From contig NZ_VNJJ01000026.1 of assembly GCF_007786475.1 (NCBI RefSeq), positions 1 to 32,922 of the forward strand: a stretch of DNA of 32,922 bases, written 5' to 3'. Every line of letters starts with the position of its first letter. Positions within the stretch are counted from its first letter, which is position 1. Under the pieces are notes generated by a model. That model made no database searches. It saw nothing but the letters and a program-made list of their open reading frames with translations, and had not been told where the DNA came from. A program made the translations under genes and the position numbers. The stretch is from Cohnella terricola (GTDB lineage: Bacteria; Bacillota; Bacilli; Paenibacillales; Paenibacillaceae). Shown here piece after piece: positions 8,093 to 15,100 of the stretch.

Positions 8093-8117
8093 GTCTCCTT
8101 AACGGTTATGATATGAT
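8089..8117 (+). promoter_or_regulatory. Promoter of tRNA-Ser
   Basis: TTGAGT (8089-8094), 17-bp spacer, TATGAT (8112-8117). The -35 hexamer overlaps the serS TGA stop (8090-8092). The start of transcription would be near 8124, about 44 bases before the tRNA. Confidence 0.6.
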
Positions 8118-8167
8118 GAGTGGGCAGTATCGGTCGAACCTTCACGGGTGAGTCGTCTGCCATTCGT

Positions 8168-8256
8168 GGAGAGATACCGAAGCGGTCATAACGGGGCGGT
8201 CTTGAAAACCGTTAGGGTGCAAGCCCACGTGGGTTCGAATCCCACTCTCTCCGCCA
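8168..8256 (+). tRNA. tRNA-Ser (anticodon UGA)
   Basis: An 89-nt class II tRNA. Acceptor GGAGAGA (8168-8174) pairs with TCTCTCC (8246-8252), followed by discriminator G and encoded CCA (8254-8256). The anticodon loop CTTGAAA (8201-8207) gives TGA at 8203-8205, which reads UCA codons. A long variable arm and the T-loop GTTCGAATC are present. B. subtilis also has a tRNA-Ser gene directly after serS. Its 3' tail is the sequence repeated in the following array. Confidence 0.96.
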
Positions 8257-8442
8257 TAAGCAAAAAACAAGTCCGATTCCTGAGAAGGAATCGGTTTTTT
8301 GCATATGGCGGTGGGATTCGAACGGGCCGTTAAGCGGACATGCCAAAAGGCATGTTCGTAGGCCCCGGCGTGATAGTCGCAATAAGCGTGAGGAGCAATT
8401 AGCCCTCACGCAACGACGGAGCGAATCCCACTCTCTCCGCCA
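8257..8442. repeat. tRNA-Ser-tail tandem repeat, unit 1
   Basis: A 186-bp unit that starts straight after the tRNA CCA and ends in a new copy of the tRNA 3' end (GCGAATCCCACTCTCTCCGC then CA, 8421-8442). In order it holds the terminator, an inverted, shortened copy of the tRNA tail (ATGGCGG-TGGGATTCG, 8305-8320), hairpin CGGACATGCC/GGCATGTTCG with an AAAA loop (8335-8358), hairpin GCGTGAGG/CCTCACGC (8386-8411), and the direct tail copy. The antisense open frames here are by-products of the repeat. Confidence 0.9.
8273..8300 (+). terminator. Terminator of tRNA-Ser (first of four copies)
   Basis: CCGATTCC (8273-8280), loop TGAGAA, GGAATCGG (8287-8294), then six T. An upstream A-run (CAAAAAAC) lets it work on both strands. 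Near-identical terminators recur at 8459-8486, 8644-8671 and 8829-8856. Confidence 0.9.
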
Positions 8443-8628
8443 TAAGCAAAAAACAAGTCCGATTCCTGAGAAGGAATCGGTTTTTTGCATATGGCGGTGG
8501 GATTCGAACCGGCCGTTAAGCGGACATGCCAAAAGGCATGTTCGTAGGCCCCGGCGTGATAGTCGCAATAAGCGTGAGGAGCAATTAGCCCTCACGCAAC
8601 GACGGAGCGAATCCCACTCTCTCCGCCA
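8443..8628. repeat. tRNA-Ser-tail tandem repeat, unit 2
   Basis: Almost identical to unit 1 at exactly 186 bp offset. The clearest difference is AACCGGCC for AACGGGCC beside the inverted tail. It ends in another tail copy with CCA at 8626-8628. Confidence 0.9.
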
Positions 8629-8813
8629 TAAGCAAAAAACAGTCCGATTCCGGAGAAGGAATCGGTTTTTTGCATATGGCGGTGGGATTCGAACGGGCCG
8701 TTAAGCGGACATGCCAAAAGGCATGTTCGTAGGCCCCGGCGTGATAGTCGTAATAAGCGTGAGGAGCAATTAGTCCTCACGCAGCGACGGAGCGAATCCC
8801 ACTCTCTCCGCCA
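8629..8813. repeat. tRNA-Ser-tail tandem repeat, unit 3
   Basis: A 185-bp unit, one A shorter before the terminator (ACAGTCC instead of ACAAGTCC). Several substitutions fall in loops or linkers (GTCGTAATAA, ATTAGTCCTC, GCAGCGAC), and both hairpin stems are intact. The tail copy ends with CCA at 8811-8813. Confidence 0.9.
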
Positions 8814-8860
8814 TAAGCAAAAAACAGTCCGATTCCTGAGAAGGAATCGGTTTTTTGCAT
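8814..8860 (+). terminator. Terminal terminator copy closing the array
   Basis: The fourth copy of the hairpin CCGATTCC/GGAATCGG (8829-8850) with six T (8851-8856). After GCAT the sequence becomes unique, so the array stops here rather than running into another unit. Confidence 0.88.
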
Positions 8861-8932
8861 TTACGGACGTTGCAGGGTTCCGCATAAGAAAACGACAATG
8901 GGCTAACCTAACGAACGTGGAGGTGTTCATTG

Positions 8933-9280
8933 ATGGCAAGCAAGGATGAATTGACTGTTCCGCAAGAGGACTTGGTCGATGCTTGGAAAAGGACGTTACC
9001 CGAAAGGCTGACCCAAGGGGATACGGCCGATGTCTACGGAGACGGAACCGATCCGAGCGCGATTCACGTTCATATCAAGACGGCTGGCCGAACGATGATG
9101 GAATTCGACTTCGCGGTCAAGTATGTCGACAGCCGGGAGATCGATATTCAACTGAAGGACGTGGAGAAGGACGGCCAAACCGTAGACGAACGGCCGGACC
9201 CGATTCAACAATTGATCGGCGATTACCGTCGCCACTTGCATGAGACCGCGCAAGCGCTGCATCATTATACACATGCTTAG
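8933..9280 (+). CDS. Small conserved-looking acidic protein, unknown function
   Basis: A 115-residue protein of no family I recognise. ATG 8933 is chosen over TTG 8930 because GGAGG (8919-8923) then has a nine-base spacer. It has no signal peptide or membrane segment. The middle (AIHVHIKTAGRTMMEFDFAVKYVDSREIDIQLKDVEKDG) alternates hydrophobic and polar residues as in a beta-sheet, and the C-terminus (PIQQLIGDYRRHLHETAQALHHY) is a likely amphipathic helix rich in His. It is followed at 10-16 bases by another small gene and then an SspP-like spore gene, so a role in sporulation is possible but only inferred from context. Confidence 0.7.
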   Translation: MASKDELTVPQEDLVDAWKRTLPERLTQGDTADVYGDGTDPSAIHVHIKTAGRTMMEFDFAVKYVDSREIDIQLKDVEKDGQTVDERPDPIQQLIGDYRRHLHETAQALHHYTHA

Positions 9281-9295
9281 AAAGGGGTTATGAAG

Positions 9296-9466
9296 TTGTC
9301 CGATTCGAACGGTTTTCCGGATAAAAATCTAAGCAATGTAGTCGAAGACCTGGCACAGGAGCCTGTCAATTCGCATCAGGCCCAGCAGCAACGGCAGCAG
9401 AAAAACGATCGCCGCCATCAAGACGCGCTGAATCACGATCATACGACCGATCTAGAGCATTACTAA
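9296..9466 (+). CDS. Very small hydrophilic protein, possibly spore-related
   Basis: A 56-residue open frame beginning at TTG 9296 (MSDSNGFPDKNLSNVVED), with AGAAAGGGG ending eight bases upstream. An ATG at 9290 in the same frame is the alternative, but it is only two bases from the G-run. The C-terminal half is dominated by Gln, Arg, His and Asp (QAQQQRQQKNDRRHQD, then HDHTTDLEHY) and is probably disordered. I do not recognise a family. Its place directly before the SspP-like gene, with a similar basic, low-complexity make-up, suggests a minor spore protein; that is inference only. Confidence 0.55.
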   Translation: MSDSNGFPDKNLSNVVEDLAQEPVNSHQAQQQRQQKNDRRHQDALNHDHTTDLEHY

Positions 9467-9487
9467 TCTGAATTAAGGAGGCCCGCA

Positions 9488-9637
9488 ATGAGCAAACCGA
9501 AGTCGCAGCCCGTGCCGAGGCCCGAAGAGCACAGTTCCCGCCATTCGACGGTCGACCATCAGCCGAACGAGCCGTTATCGGGCTCGAAGAAAGTGAAGAA
9601 CCGCAACCATACGAGACATAACAACGGGGAAGGTTAA
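9488..9637 (+). CDS. sspP: Small acid-soluble spore protein, SspP type
   Basis: A 49-residue basic protein starting at ATG 9488, with a perfect AAGGAGG (9475-9481) six bases upstream. The C-terminal part EPLSGSKKVKNRNHTRHNNG matches the SspP (formerly CotL) family signature, which in Bacillus reads EPLDGSKKVKNRNHTRQ. SspP-type proteins are minor acid-soluble proteins of the spore core, normally made in the forespore under sigma-G. No convincing sigma-G promoter was found directly upstream, so it may be read from a promoter before 8933. A terminator hairpin follows at 9653. Confidence 0.82.
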   Translation: MSKPKSQPVPRPEEHSSRHSTVDHQPNEPLSGSKKVKNRNHTRHNNGEG

Positions 9638-9652
9638 TTCCTCCGCAGTTTG

Positions 9653-9682
9653 AATCCCGGCATTATGCCGGGATTATTTGCG
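9653..9682 (+). terminator. Hairpin terminator after the spore gene cluster
   Basis: AATCCCGGCA (9653-9662) and TGCCGGGATT (9666-9675) form a perfect 10-bp stem with a TTA loop. The tail ATTTGCG is a weak U-tract. Confidence 0.7.
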
Positions 9683-9791
9683 TTCTCCGAATTCGTCAAG
9701 ATCGCGTTTCTTGATTCGTTCCGCCGCCCGTTTTAATAGCATACAATGGTTATATTGAGACTTCTCCATCGGTCGATCCGTCTTCCGGCGG

Positions 9792-9820
9792 TTTACCCCT
9801 AGTATCTGGATTGGTATAAT
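9792..9820 (+). promoter_or_regulatory. Promoter of the YitT-family gene
   Basis: TTTACC (9792-9797), 17-bp spacer, consensus TATAAT (9815-9820) preceded by TGG (extended -10). It is 32 bases before the start codon. Confidence 0.75.
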
Positions 9821-9852
9821 GAAAATATGAAAAAAATGAGGAGGACTTGTAT

Positions 9853-10761
9853 ATGACCGATGCCACTACATCTTTGGGACCGCCCGGCGCGCCGGCCGCG
9901 ATCCGACATCACAAACAAACCCCCTGGGAGATCGCCCGACGAATAATATTTATCATGATCGGAGCGGTTCTGGTTGGCGTAGCTCTAGAGATTTTCCTCG
10001 TTAACAATTCCATTATCGACGGCGGCGTTACCGGTATTTCCATTATGTCCTCGTATTTATCGGGCCTTCCGATCGGGATCTTCCTTTTTGTCCTCAACCT
10101 TCCGTTTCTTATCCTGGGTTACCGAACAATCGGCAAGACTTTCGCGTTATCCACCCTTTTCGGAGTTATCGTCCTTTCCATTTCGACTACGCTGCTTCAT
10201 CCCATCGAACCGTTTACAGAGAATACCTTTCTCGCTGCTGTGTTCGGCGGTATATTCCTGGGAGCGGGAACGGGCATCGTTATTCGCGCGGGAGGATCTC
10301 TGGACGGAACGGAGATCGTCGCGATCCTGCTTAACCGCAAGTCTCCGTTCTCCGTGGGACAGGTGGTAATGTTCATTAACTTGTTTATTCTGGGAAGCGC
10401 GGGTTTCGTGTATAGTTGGGATCGCGCGATGTATTCCATGATTGCATACTATATCGCGTTTAAGGTTATCGATCTGACGATCGAAGGCTTCGACGAATCG
10501 AAATCCTGCTGGATTATCAGCGATCAGCACAAGGAGATCGGGGATGCGATCACGGCGCGTCTAGGACGCGGAGTGACCTTCCTGCATGGAGAGGGCGGCT
10601 ATACCGGCGATCAGAAAAAGGTGATTTTCTGCGTCATTAACCGTTTGGAAGAAGCGAAGCTGAAAACGATCGTAACCGAACTTGACCCTGGCGCGTTCCT
10701 AGCCGTAGGCAACATTCACGATGTCAAAGGCGGCAGATTCAAGAAGAAAGACATCCATTAA
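9853..10761 (+). CDS. YitT family membrane protein (DUF161/DUF2179)
   Basis: A 302-residue integral membrane protein. ATG 9853 is preferred to TTG 9847, because GAGGAGGA (9838-9845) then has a seven-base spacer. Residues ~25-195 form five or six membrane helices (for example IIFIMIGAVLVGVALEIFLV, IGIFLFVLNLPFLILGY and the glycine-rich FGGIFLGAGTGIVIRAGGSLDGTEIVA). GGVTGIS and GGSLDGTEI are typical of the YitT family. Residues ~210-300 form the cytoplasmic DUF2179 domain (CWIISDQHKEIGDAI, GRGVTFLHGEGGYTG, DPGAFLAVGNIHDVKGG). The transported substrate of this family is not established. It is probably monocistronic with its own promoter. Confidence 0.92.
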   Translation: MTDATTSLGPPGAPAAIRHHKQTPWEIARRIIFIMIGAVLVGVALEIFLVNNSIIDGGVTGISIMSSYLSGLPIGIFLFVLNLPFLILGYRTIGKTFALSTLFGVIVLSISTTLLHPIEPFTENTFLAAVFGGIFLGAGTGIVIRAGGSLDGTEIVAILLNRKSPFSVGQVVMFINLFILGSAGFVYSWDRAMYSMIAYYIAFKVIDLTIEGFDESKSCWIISDQHKEIGDAITARLGRGVTFLHGEGGYTGDQKKVIFCVINRLEEAKLKTIVTELDPGAFLAVGNIHDVKGGRFKKKDIH

Positions 10762-10896
10762 CAGCAATAGCGCACAATGGCGATATTTAACAAAACTTTA
10801 ACATGAAAAGCCTTTTCGCTTCCGCGAAATTGAGATACAATGTACTTTGTTTGATTTTCTACAATCATAAGATTAACTGGAAGGGGTTTTTGCACT

Positions 10897-11988
10897 TTGT
10901 TTAAGCGTAAATTAGGTTTCGCCATTCTTGCGGTGATGATGACCGTTGCCCTGGTTCTCAGCGGCTGCAGCAAAGACAAATCGCCGAGAGACGTGCTTCA
11001 ATCGTCGATTACCAAATCGGCGGATATTAAATCTTACAACTTCAAAGGGAGCATGAAGATCGATGACTTCAACTTCCCCGATGAAGACTTGAACGCCACC
11101 GAAGCGGCTGCCATCGTGAATGCGCTGAAGAGCGCGGAGCTTTCCTGGACCGGCGCTTACCAAGCGGATCCGCTGCTGATGGAAGTCAACCTTCAATTGG
11201 CATTGAAGGGCGATCTGGCGATTACGTTCAATATCCCCGTCGTCATGACGGAGAAGAAGGTTTGGGTGAAGATCCCGAACATTCCGATGCTTCCGATTCC
11301 TGAGACTGTTTTAAATAAATTTATCGAGCTGGATCTTGAGAAGCTTGCCGAAGAATCCGGCCAACCGATGCCTAAAATGGACGTGAGCAAGTCTCAGAAA
11401 TTCACGAGCGATCTGATGGCCATCATTTTCAAGCATATTGAAGAAGATAAGTATCTGTCCGAAGTAAAGGTTAAAGATGCAGGCTTGCCGTCCGACGTGG
11501 ACGTGAAAAAAGTCATTCAGCTTCATATGGACCAAACGCAGATCGAGCCTCTGATCAACGCGATCGTCGAGAAGATCGCGCCGGAAGTGATCGAGCTGCT
11601 GTCGAAAAACCAAGAGTATCGCGATCTACTCAACTTGAAGCAAAAGGACCTCGACACGGCGAAGAAAGAACTTGCCGACGTGAAGAGCAGCGATATCTCC
11701 GAAGCTTTGGGCGATATGAAGAAAGAGCTCAAGAAGTTCGATCTGAAAGTCAACTACGGCCTCGACAAGAAAGATTATCCGATTTACACAGACGCTTCGA
11801 TCAGCGCCGCAATCGAATCGGATGAGGTGACCGGAAGCTTGGGCATTAAAATCGTATCCCAAACTACGGGAATCAACGAAAAGCCGAAGTTCGACATTGG
11901 AGAGCCTAAAGGCGACAACGTCATCACCATGGAAGATTTGGAATCGGAAATGGGAGGTCTCTTCGGAGGCTTCGATCCGAGCCTGTAA
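10897..11988 (+). CDS. Lipoprotein of unknown function
   Basis: A 363-residue predicted lipoprotein. TTG 10897 is the start, with GGAAGGGG (10879-10886) ten bases upstream. A short basic N-terminus, a hydrophobic run and the lipobox LSGC (Cys24) show export and lipid anchoring. Residues ~40-240 look like an alternating beta-strand domain (SYNFKGSMKIDDF, LLMEVNLQLALKGDLAITFNIPV, KVWVKIPNIPMLPIP), reminiscent of LolA/LppX-like lipid-binding folds; this is a weak impression. Residues ~240-305 are charged and helical with coiled-coil character (LLNLKQKDLDTAKKELADVKSSDI). The C-terminus has another beta segment and ends MGGLFGGFDPSL. It could bind a hydrophobic ligand at the cell surface. A strong terminator isolates it from the next gene. 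Confidence 0.85.
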   Translation: MFKRKLGFAILAVMMTVALVLSGCSKDKSPRDVLQSSITKSADIKSYNFKGSMKIDDFNFPDEDLNATEAAAIVNALKSAELSWTGAYQADPLLMEVNLQLALKGDLAITFNIPVVMTEKKVWVKIPNIPMLPIPETVLNKFIELDLEKLAEESGQPMPKMDVSKSQKFTSDLMAIIFKHIEEDKYLSEVKVKDAGLPSDVDVKKVIQLHMDQTQIEPLINAIVEKIAPEVIELLSKNQEYRDLLNLKQKDLDTAKKELADVKSSDISEALGDMKKELKKFDLKVNYGLDKKDYPIYTDASISAAIESDEVTGSLGIKIVSQTTGINEKPKFDIGEPKGDNVITMEDLESEMGGLFGGFDPSL

Positions 11989-12005
11989 GGCAACTTAATA
12001 CATTA

Positions 12006-12041
12006 GGGACCGCTGGAAATTGTCCAGCGGTCCCTTTTTTT
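12006..12041 (+). terminator. Terminator of the lipoprotein gene
   Basis: GGGACCGCTGGA (12006-12017) and TCCAGCGGTCCC (12023-12034) form a perfect 12-bp stem with an AATTG loop, followed by seven T. Confidence 0.95.
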
Positions 12042-12097
12042 GTGCACACTCATGTCGAAACCGGTCTGTTCTTGTTCAATTATTGTTTAGAATCGCT

Positions 12098-12106
12098 TGT
12101 TATAAT
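12098..12106 (+). promoter_or_regulatory. Extended -10 promoter of the surface protein gene
   Basis: TGT followed by a consensus TATAAT (12101-12106). No good -35 exists at 17 bp. The predicted start near 12113 leaves a ~75-nt leader with AAAGGAGAGG before the start codon. Confidence 0.6.
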
Positions 12107-12187
12107 GAAACGACGTAGAGGTGGGTACATAGGCCGGATGACGAATAACTCATTACATTCAGAGATATCGTAAAGGAGAGGACGGAT

Positions 12188-15100
12188 TTGATTCACAAAT
12201 TGATTTCTAAGAAATGGAGCGGGAAACGGTGGCTGAGCGCGGTGCTGGCTCTGGTCGTCGTGGCGTCCGGATTTCCTTTCACCGCGCCGGGAACGGCTTC
12301 GGCGGCTCCCGTTCCGGATAAGCCGTACGTATCGTTTAAGTACGACAGCTTCTCTTCAACGCATCCGTTGAAGGGTTTGCTGGAGTTTTCAAACATCTTA
12401 AGTTCACCCCCTGTAGGCTGGATTACTGAAGACGGCAAGGAGAAGCTTAGACTGGCGGGGGAAGTGAAAGACTCAGGAGGTTCGGCGTTTAACAAACAAC
12501 GCGTATCGTTGGACAACGACCGATCCTTCAGTACGTATTTCAGCTTCCAGATGAGAAATAAGGTCCCAGGCGGAACTGGTTGCTGCGGCCTAAGAGCGGA
12601 TGGGCTAGTTTTCGTCATGCAAACAGCGTCCAGCTCGGCCGGTTCCACCGGTGGAGGATTGGGTTATGAGAATGTAAAAAGAAGTATAGGCATTGAATAC
12701 GATACTCATCTAAACGGACCGAACGATAGTAACTTTGATCCCGTAGCTGTCAATGGAAATGCGGGCGGTTCCCAGGCCAGCCATGTGGCTTACGATGAAG
12801 ACGGTGTAGTCACTCATCCTAATCCAAATACGCAGGCAGGTAAGGATCGAAGGAATGTTATACTGGCCAATCTGAGTAGCTCAGACATGGACTTGGCCAA
12901 TGGCATTTTTCATTCGTGGATCGATTACGATGGTGTCAACGATAAGCTCCGCGTGTATCTGATTAAAGAAGGAACCGGCAGCAAGTTCCTTGTTCCGGTG
13001 ATGAAAGCGGGAACGAACGAGAAGGTCCAGGATGGCTCGGCTGTGGAGATCTCAGCCTTCCCGCATTTGAATGTCGCAGGCAAGCTGGAAGGCACCCGAG
13101 TTAGCAATGGTACGCCTATGGAGATTCAGCCGATTCTGGAAGTGCCGAATGTCGACCTATCCAAGATCCTGACCCAGGACGAGGTGTTCGCGGGGTTCAC
13201 CGCTGCAACCGGCGGATCCTATCAGAACCACGACATCTGGAAGTGGTACTTCAACAACGACAGCGGCTTGATCGTGCCGGATGTCGGCGGCGGGGCGAAC
13301 ATTGAGCAAGCCCCCACGAAAATCCAGATTCTGAACAAAGGACCTTTCACCTATCCCACTCAACATCAAGGGAGCAACCATAACGGGATCAAAGTGAACG
13401 GAGCGAGAGCTACCGTAACCTCCCAGGTCTATATGCAGGATGGCAGTATTCCTCCTGAAGGTTACCCAGTGACTTTTTCCTTATACCTCGTAACGAATGT
13501 TATCCAGGTGTCCACAGGTAAAGGGGACGTGCCGACACAAGTCCGTGCCGATGACCCCGACATCCTGATGCAAAACGATCAATACGTAAGAGTGAAGAAG
13601 TCTTATCCGCGCGCAAATGGTCAAACCCAGGAAGTATGGGAGATCACCGTACCGACGGATGCGAACGGACAAGCCAAGATCGACCTGTTTAATCTGGGTA
13701 ATCCGCATTTGACGAACGTGAAAGCGCGAATCGGCGGAGATCTGGCTGGCTATACTGCGCCGCATGGCGGAGGTTTGTATGACGAAGCTCCCGTATTGTT
13801 CGGTTCGGAGACGCCGAAAGTAACGGGTTCCGAGGTTAGCGACGATCGACGGAGAGTCGAAGTCGAATTCAATATTCCAGTGAAGTACGACCCGGACAAA
13901 ACCGGCGGATTTTGGCTGACCATCCCGGGCAAGAACGATCCGCTGCCGCTTGTCATTGACAAGTATGCCACGGCGGAAGACGGTTCCGATGATCCGTTCC
14001 GCCTCATTCTGAAGCTGGATCCGGACAAAGTGTCCCCGAACACGATCATTCCGCCGAACGTTGTGCCGGTACTTCACTACGGCGGCGATCCGAATGATCC
14101 CGGCAGCACGGAGCCAGGCTCTGTTAAGGACCGTTCCGGAATAGAGACGTTGAAGAACTTCCCGACGGGAAATGGGACGGATGACGTTGATGTCGTTAAC
14201 CGGTTTGCGCCGGAGAGCCAGGCCGTTCTTAACGACGAGAATCGCGATACGATTCGTGTGAATTTCCCTAACGAGCTGAAAGCGCCTCAGAGCGGCGTAG
14301 AGCAGGCGTTCAAAGTCGAGATCACGGCAGGTGGAGTTAAGAAACTCGTAGATATCGCTTCGATCGACTGGGATGGCAGTGATCCTAAGTCGATGGGTCT
14401 GAAGATCGATCCTGCCGGCCTAGATGCTTCCTGGAACGGCAAAATTCCAGCCAACGCGCAAATCAACTTGATCTATAGGCCGGACGATGTGCCTAATGGA
14501 ACGGATAAAATCCAAAAGACCAATGGAGACCGTCTCGACCGCTTCATTCATCCGGTCGTGAATCAGATTCAGCCGACGCAAGCGATTGTTGTGCCTGGAG
14601 CAACGCGTAACCAAGTGAAGGTCAAGTTCCCGAATGCGTTGCTGCCGACCGGAGCAGATCTTCATGAGGCGATTAAGCTGTTGTCCGACAGCAATGTCAT
14701 CGGAGTAGACAACGTCGATTGGGATGCTCAATATCCGGATACGCTTGTGCTAACGTTGAACCCGAATGACCTTGCAACGGCATACCCTGATGGCAAGATT
14801 CCGTATGAATCGGACGGCGGAAGTCCGGTATTGTCGCTAACATATGATCCCTCTCTCACAAGCGCGCCGCTGTCGGATCACAACGGACAGCAGCTGCGAA
14901 TTCTTGGACCGAGTGTCTATCCGGGAGATTTCCCGGTTGCGAACCAGAAAACTTTCAATCCGACTCAGGCTAAAGTTAACGATGACCAACGCAATCAAGT
15001 CATTGTGGATTTCCAGAATCCGGTCCTCGTGAATGGAACACCTAGCCTGCAAGTTATCGTGGGCGGAGATACCGCGAATCCGATCGCGGTTACTGGCATT

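Noticed and set aside
8257..8813. CRISPR array
   Set aside because: Units are 185-186 bp and nearly identical throughout; there are no short repeats separated by unique spacers, and no cas genes.
8421..8813. Additional tRNA genes in the array
   Set aside because: Only the T-arm/acceptor tail is repeated; the 5' acceptor, D arm and anticodon arm are missing.
8212..8939. Repetitive minus-strand proteins over the tRNA-Ser array
   Set aside because: They are translations of tRNA tail and terminator sequence, change with repeat number, and lack ribosome binding sites.
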